From Actinomycetes bacterium (GTDB lineage Bacteria > Actinomycetota > Actinomycetes > Actinomycetales > Cellulomonadaceae): a stretch of DNA of 5,324 nt. The DNA lies in contig JAEWGQ010000166.1 in assembly GCA_023388235.1 (NCBI GenBank), positions 1 through 5,324 on the forward strand, given 5' to 3'. The notes beneath the pieces are model-generated. The model had not been told where the DNA came from, ran no database searches, and was given only the letters and a program-made list of their open reading frames with translations. Positions 1 through 5,324 of the stretch are shown here, piece by piece (the stretch's first letter is position 1; each line of letters starts with the position of its first letter). Position numbers and translations under genes: made by a program.

Positions 1-295
1 GCGGCGCACCGGTCGCGGCCAGCACCGCGGCGAGCGCGCCGAGGTGGTCGGCGTGCCGGTGCGTGGTGACGACCAGGTCCAGCCGCGGGCCGGGCCCGTC
101 CGCCGCCAGCAGGTCGAGCAGCCGGCCCGGCTCGGCCGCCGCGTCCACCAGCAGGCACGCGCCCGTGCGGCGGCACGTCAGCGTGTAGGCGTCGTTGTCC
201 ATCGGCCCGACGGACAGCTTGCGCAGGACCACCGCGTCCAGCGTCCGCACGTCGGCGGGGCCGCCCGGGGTCACGTCGCCGGTGTACGCGGTCAC
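1..295 (-). CDS. MBL-fold metallo-hydrolase, N-terminal part (cut by left window edge)
   Basis: This is the first 98 residues of a metallo-beta-lactamase-fold protein; the rest lies beyond position 1. The metal-binding signature HxHxDH is visible as HRHADH at residues 79-84 (H79, H81, D83, H84), after a typical beta-rich N-terminus (S-V-G-P-M-D-N-D-A-Y at about 28-37, then L-L-V-D-A-A at 48-53). Such proteins bind two metal ions, usually zinc, and hydrolyse thioesters, lactones, phosphodiesters or related bonds; the substrate cannot be told here. No signal peptide is seen, so it is probably cytoplasmic. The GTG start at 295 overlaps the TGA stop of the GH15 gene (GTGA), with a weak GGTGG Shine-Dalgarno 7 nt upstream, so translational coupling is likely. 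An MBL-fold gene of unknown function close to uvrA is common in actinobacteria (Rv1637c in M. tuberculosis, from memory). The family call is firm; the function is unknown. Confidence 0.9.
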   Translation of the reverse strand, partial: MTAYTGDVTPGGPADVRTLDAVVLRKLSVGPMDNDAYTLTCRRTGACLLVDAAAEPGRLLDLLAADGPGPRLDLVVTTHRHADHLGALAAVLAATGAP

Positions 296-2136
296 GGGCG
301 CCCCACCGCCTCGGCCCGCTCCTGCGCCGACCCGCCGCGGGCCAGCGCCTCGTCCAGGCTGTGCACCGCCCGGACCAGCGCGAGGTGCGACAGCGCCTGC
401 GGCAGGTTGCCCGCCATCCGCCCGGTGGCGGGGTCGTGCTCCTCGGCCAGCAGGCCGACGTCGGTGCGCAGCCCGACCAGCACGTCGAGCACCGCGGTGG
501 CGCCGGCGACGTCGCCCTGCCGGGCGAGGGCGTCCGCGAGCCAGCCCGAGCAGGCCAGGAAGGGGTGCTCGGCGCCGCGCAGCCCGTCGTCGGTGCGCTC
601 GGTGCGGTACCGGTGCAGCAGGCCGGGGGAGACCTCGAGCTCGGCGCGGACGGCGGCGACGGTGCCGAGCAGCCGCGGGTCGTCCGGCGGCAGGAAGCCC
701 ACCTGGACGAGCTGGAGCAGGGACGCGTCGGTGTGCTCCGCCCCGTAGTGCTGCACGAACGTGCCCCGGCCGGGGTGCCAGCCGTGCGCGAGCACGTCGG
801 CGTGCACGGCGTCGCGCTCCCGGCGCCAGCGCTCGACCGGTCCCGGCAGCCCGTGGTCCTCGACGGCCCGCACCGCGCGGTCCAGCGCGGCCCAGGCCAT
901 GACCTTCGAGTGCGTGAAGTGCCGCGGTGCGCCCCGCACCTCCCAGATCCCGGAGTCCGGCTCGCGCCACGTCCGGCACAGGTGGTCGACGAGGTGCACC
1001 TGCAGCGACCACGCGTCCGGGCTCTCGGGCACGCCGGCGGCCCGCGCCAGGTGCAGGGCGCACATCACCTCGCCGAGCACGTCGTTCTGCACCTGCCCGA
1101 CGGCGGCGTTCCCGACGCGCACGGGGCGGGACCCGGCGTAGCCCGGCAGGTGGTCGAGGGTGCGCTCGGGCAGGTCCCGCGAGCCGTCGACGCCGTACAT
1201 GATCTGGACGTCGGCCGGGTCGCCCGCGACGGCGCGCAGCAGCCACTGCCGCCAGGCCTGCGCCTCGGCGCGGTAGCCGTGCTCGAGCAGGGCCTCCAGC
1301 GTCATCGCCGCGTCCCGGAGCCAGCAGTAGCGGTAGTCCCAGTTCCGCTCGCCGCCGAAGTCCTCGGGCAGCGAGGTGGTGACGGCCGCGACGATCCCGC
1401 CGGTCTGCGAGTCCGTGAGCAGCCGCAGCACCAGCAGGGACCGCACGACGGCCTCGCGGTACCGGCCCTGGTACCGGGACGCCTGGGCCCAGCGGCCCCA
1501 GCGGTCCTCGGTCGCCTCGATCCGGTGCTGCACCCGGGGCGCGCGCGGCACCGGCGCCCAGGACGGCACCCAGGTGAGCGACAGCTCGACGTCCTCGCCC
1601 TCCGCCAGGTCGAACGCGTCCGCGTGCGCCCGGCGGCCCCCGCGGTGCGGGCGGGGCAGCCGGTCCCCGCGCAGCACCAGGGCGTCCGGGCCGGCGACCG
1701 CCTGGATGACCTCGGCGCCGTCGGGGTCGGCGACCCGGTGCACCCACGGCTCCACCCGGCCGTACCCGAACCGGACGACCCACTCGTGCCGCACGGCCAC
1801 GGTGCCGCGGGTGCAGGTGAGCCGGCGCACGAGGTCGCAGCGGCCGTCGCCCAGCGGCATGGCGTCGAGCAGCACGGCGGTGCCGGTCGGCGTCTCGAAC
1901 GTGGTCTCCAGCACGAACGAGTCGCCGAGGTACCGCCGGGTCACGCGCGTGGCGTCCGGCACGGTGAGCAGCCAGCGCCCGTGCTCGGGCCCGCCGAGCA
2001 GCGCGGCGAAGCAGGCGGCCGAGTCGAAGCGCGGCGGGCACAGCCAGTCCACCGAGCCGGCGCGGGACACGAGCGCGGCGGTGCGCCCGTCCCCGAGCAC
2101 CGCGTAGTCGCCGATGGGGGTCGTGGCGTCCGTCAC
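292..2136 (-). CDS. Glycoside hydrolase family 15 protein (glucoamylase/trehalase-like)
   Basis: A complete 614-residue protein, the usual size for bacterial GH15 enzymes. It has an N-terminal beta-sandwich domain (about 1-210; P-I-G-D-Y at 7-11, S-V-D-W-L-C at 28-33) and a C-terminal (alpha/alpha)6 barrel (about 220-595). Barrel motifs are [11 protein letters not shown] (265-275), V-R-V-G-N-A-A (339-345), G-I-W-E-V-R-G (396-402, E399 the likely general acid), [10 protein letters not shown] (406-415), A-E-E-H-D-P (564-569, likely holding the general base) and [10 protein letters not shown] (576-585). The family hydrolyses terminal alpha-glucosidic bonds with inversion; actinobacterial members include trehalases and glucoamylases, and sequence alone does not decide. 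No signal peptide or membrane segment is seen, so it is probably cytoplasmic. It is the first gene of a two-gene operon with the MBL-fold protein and divergent from uvrA. The start is the GTG at 2136, with GGGGG 10 nt upstream; the GTG at 2145 (three residues longer) is the alternative. Confidence 0.94.
   Translation of the reverse strand: MTDATTPIGDYAVLGDGRTAALVSRAGSVDWLCPPRFDSAACFAALLGGPEHGRWLLTVPDATRVTRRYLGDSFVLETTFETPTGTAVLLDAMPLGDGRCDLVRRLTCTRGTVAVRHEWVVRFGYGRVEPWVHRVADPDGAEVIQAVAGPDALVLRGDRLPRPHRGGRRAHADAFDLAEGEDVELSLTWVPSWAPVPRAPRVQHRIEATEDRWGRWAQASRYQGRYREAVVRSLLVLRLLTDSQTGGIVAAVTTSLPEDFGGERNWDYRYCWLRDAAMTLEALLEHGYRAEAQAWRQWLLRAVAGDPADVQIMYGVDGSRDLPERTLDHLPGYAGSRPVRVGNAAVGQVQNDVLGEVMCALHLARAAGVPESPDAWSLQVHLVDHLCRTWREPDSGIWEVRGAPRHFTHSKVMAWAALDRAVRAVEDHGLPGPVERWRRERDAVHADVLAHGWHPGRGTFVQHYGAEHTDASLLQLVQVGFLPPDDPRLLGTVAAVRAELEVSPGLLHRYRTERTDDGLRGAEHPFLACSGWLADALARQGDVAGATAVLDVLVGLRTDVGLLAEEHDPATGRMAGNLPQALSHLALVRAVHSLDEALARGGSAQERAEAVGRP
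303..307 (-). promoter_or_regulatory. Weak ribosome binding site for the MBL-fold gene inside the GH15 3' end
   Basis: On the minus strand GGTGG (followed by GG) lies 7 nt before the GTG at 295. It sits inside the last codons of the GH15 gene. Together with the 4-base GTGA stop/start overlap, it supports re-initiation by ribosomes finishing the upstream gene and fixes the GTG at 295 as the likely start. The site is a partial match to GGAGG, so coupling probably matters more than the site itself. Confidence 0.5.
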
Positions 2137-2146
2137 GTGCAGCACG

Positions 2147-2151
2147 CCCCC
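2147..2151 (-). promoter_or_regulatory. Candidate ribosome binding site of the GH15 gene
   Basis: The minus strand shows GGGGG ending 10 nt before the GTG at 2136 and only 1 nt before the in-frame GTG at 2145. Spacing therefore favours 2136. A rival reading exists: CAGCAT (minus strand, 2157-2152) lies 6 nt before the GTG at 2145 and resembles a poor -10 element for a leaderless start there, but no -35-like sequence precedes it. The start choice is open by three codons. Confidence 0.35.
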
Positions 2152-2190
2152 ATGCTGCCCCGACCGGCGGCGTCGCGCGACGCACACCGT

Positions 2191-2206
2191 TCGAACACAT
2201 GTGCGG
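2191..2206. promoter_or_regulatory. Candidate LexA operator (SOS box) in the uvrA/GH15 divergent region
   Basis: The sequence TCGAACACATGTGCGG has a perfect left half-site of the actinobacterial SOS box (consensus TCGAAC-N4-GTTCGA) and four of six matches in the right half (GTGCGG). It ends directly before the RecA-NDp-type element of uvrA and 30 bp before the predicted transcription start, a position where LexA could block polymerase. uvrA is a classical LexA-regulon gene in many bacteria. The imperfect right half suggests modest affinity. The site also lies about 55 bp upstream of the GH15 gene, so an effect on that operon is possible but unsupported. Confidence 0.5.
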
Positions 2207-2229
2207 TTGTCGGAGGTCCGCCGTAGCAT
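2207..2229 (+). promoter_or_regulatory. RecA-NDp (PafBC-type) DNA-damage promoter of uvrA
   Basis: TTGTCGGAG is followed after exactly 8 nt by TAGCAT. The motif known from mycobacterial damage-inducible genes is TTGTCRGTG-N8-TANNNT, so the core TTGTCRG, the spacer length and the -10 all match; only the penultimate base of the upstream element differs. In mycobacteria this motif is the target of the activator PafBC, which drives RecA/LexA-independent induction of repair genes. The -10 ends at 2229, placing the transcription start at about 2236-2237, on the GTG of uvrA, so the message would be leaderless. The GGAGG inside this element (2212-2216), easily mistaken for a Shine-Dalgarno, is then part of the promoter. 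Confidence 0.68.
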
Positions 2230-2236
2230 GGCGCGC

Positions 2237-5087
<2,851 letters not shown>

Positions 5088-5098
<11 letters not shown>

Positions 5099-5324
5099 CG
5101 CCGGCGCCCGCGGCCTCCCGGGTCGCGGGCGCGGGCTCCGTCCGGACCGGGAACGTCACGGACCGGGCGATGAAGCAGTGCTCGTGCGCGCGGCGGTGCA
5201 GGTCGGCGAGCTGGGCGTCCAGCCCGGCGGCGTCCTCGTCGTCCGCGACCGCGCCGCCCGGGCGCACGGTGACCTGCGGGCGCAGCACCACCTCGGTGAA
5301 CGCCCCGTGGCCGGCCGCCGCGAC
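5088..5324 (-). CDS. OsmC/Ohr-family protein, C-terminal part (cut by right window edge)
   Basis: The last 78 residues of a protein whose start lies beyond position 5324; family members are usually about 140-160 residues, so roughly half is visible. The segment R-A-H-E-H-C-F-I-A at fragment residues 45-53 is the conserved C-terminal cysteine region of the OsmC/Ohr fold; C50 would be the second redox cysteine, and the first lies outside the window. Family members reduce organic hydroperoxides with a cysteine pair, as cytoplasmic dimers, but many OsmC-like proteins have untested substrates. The tail after residue 61 ([13 protein letters not shown]) is low-complexity, and its DNA forms the inverted repeat listed separately. 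The gene converges on uvrA and overlaps its last 11 bases. No TA- or T-rich terminator separates them. The subfamily (OsmC, Ohr or OsmC-like) cannot be assigned from this fragment. Confidence 0.82.
5104..5132. terminator. Candidate bidirectional hairpin at the uvrA/osmC convergent junction
   Basis: GCGCCCGCG (5104-5112) and CGCGGGCGC (5124-5132) form a perfect 9-bp GC-only inverted repeat with an 11-nt loop, beginning 6 nt after the uvrA stop. No U-tract follows on either strand, so it would be an I-shaped hairpin of the kind often proposed as a terminator in high-GC actinobacteria. On the minus strand it lies inside the 3' end of the OsmC-family coding region, encoding its low-complexity tail, so it would act there before the stop codon. 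Hairpins arise by chance in such GC-rich DNA, so confidence is modest. Confidence 0.4.

Noticed and set aside
44..902. Overlapping plus-strand frames opposite the MBL-fold and GH15 genes
   Set aside because: Low-complexity Arg/Ala/Pro/Ser translations with no domain, opposite well-supported genes; shadows of GC-rich coding DNA.
2196..2203. Perfect 8-bp palindrome CACATGTG as a separate operator
   Set aside because: Its centre is one base off the LexA-box centre and the symmetry stops at 8 bp. It is more simply part of the SOS-box-like sequence, and 8-bp palindromes occur by chance.
2212..2216. GGAGG as the uvrA Shine-Dalgarno
   Set aside because: It lies 11 nt before the ATG at 2228 and 20 nt before the GTG at 2237, and falls inside the TTGTCGGAG-N8-TAGCAT promoter, so it is probably not transcribed from that promoter. 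Kept only as support for the alternative start.
361..2226. Long plus-strand reading frame (621 codons) opposite the GH15 gene
   Set aside because: It is an antisense shadow: rich in Arg, Gly, Pro, Ala, His and Val with no recognisable domain, while the minus strand carries every GH15 motif. Such open frames are expected from strong G/C third-position bias.
2114..2236. Upstream extension of the uvrA frame by 41 codons to the ATG at 2114
   Set aside because: The extension runs through the divergent promoter region and into the opposite-strand GH15 start. It has no UvrA homology, and the UvrA N-terminus begins at about M-N-D-R-L.

Overview
This is an ordinary chromosomal core region of a very GC-rich actinobacterium. 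Nearly all third codon positions are G or C, and GTG starts are used. The UvrA zinc-module sequence (C-P-N-D-H) and the gene order resemble Micrococcales such as Cellulomonas. The genus is inferred from remembered protein similarity, not from a search.

Layout: positions 1-295 (minus) hold the N-terminal part of a metallo-beta-lactamase-fold hydrolase that runs off the left edge. Positions 292-2136 (minus) hold a complete glycoside hydrolase family 15 protein. Its TGA stop overlaps the GTG start of the hydrolase in the sequence GTGA, so the two form a tight operon. Positions 2137-2236 are a divergent control region of about 100 bp. Positions 2237-5098 (plus) hold a complete uvrA. Positions 5088-5324 (minus) hold the C-terminal part of an OsmC/Ohr-family protein that converges on uvrA with an 11-bp overlap.

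How it works together: UvrA is the damage-recognition ATPase of nucleotide excision repair. Its upstream region carries two abutting DNA-damage signals. One is a LexA (SOS) box-like sequence at 2191-2206. The other is a near-consensus RecA-NDp (PafBC-type) promoter at 2207-2229, whose -10 element is spaced for a leaderless transcript starting at the GTG at 2237. The GH15-hydrolase operon fires away from the same region. An MBL-fold gene divergent from uvrA is a recurrent actinobacterial arrangement (from memory, Rv1637c/uvrA in Mycobacterium tuberculosis). A perfect 9-bp inverted repeat just past the uvrA stop may end transcription at the convergent junction.

I found no mobile element, RNA gene, CRISPR array or convincing undescribed system. 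The most useful observations are regulatory: the composite damage-inducible control region, the start-codon revision it implies for uvrA, and the hairpin in the uvrA/osmC overlap.
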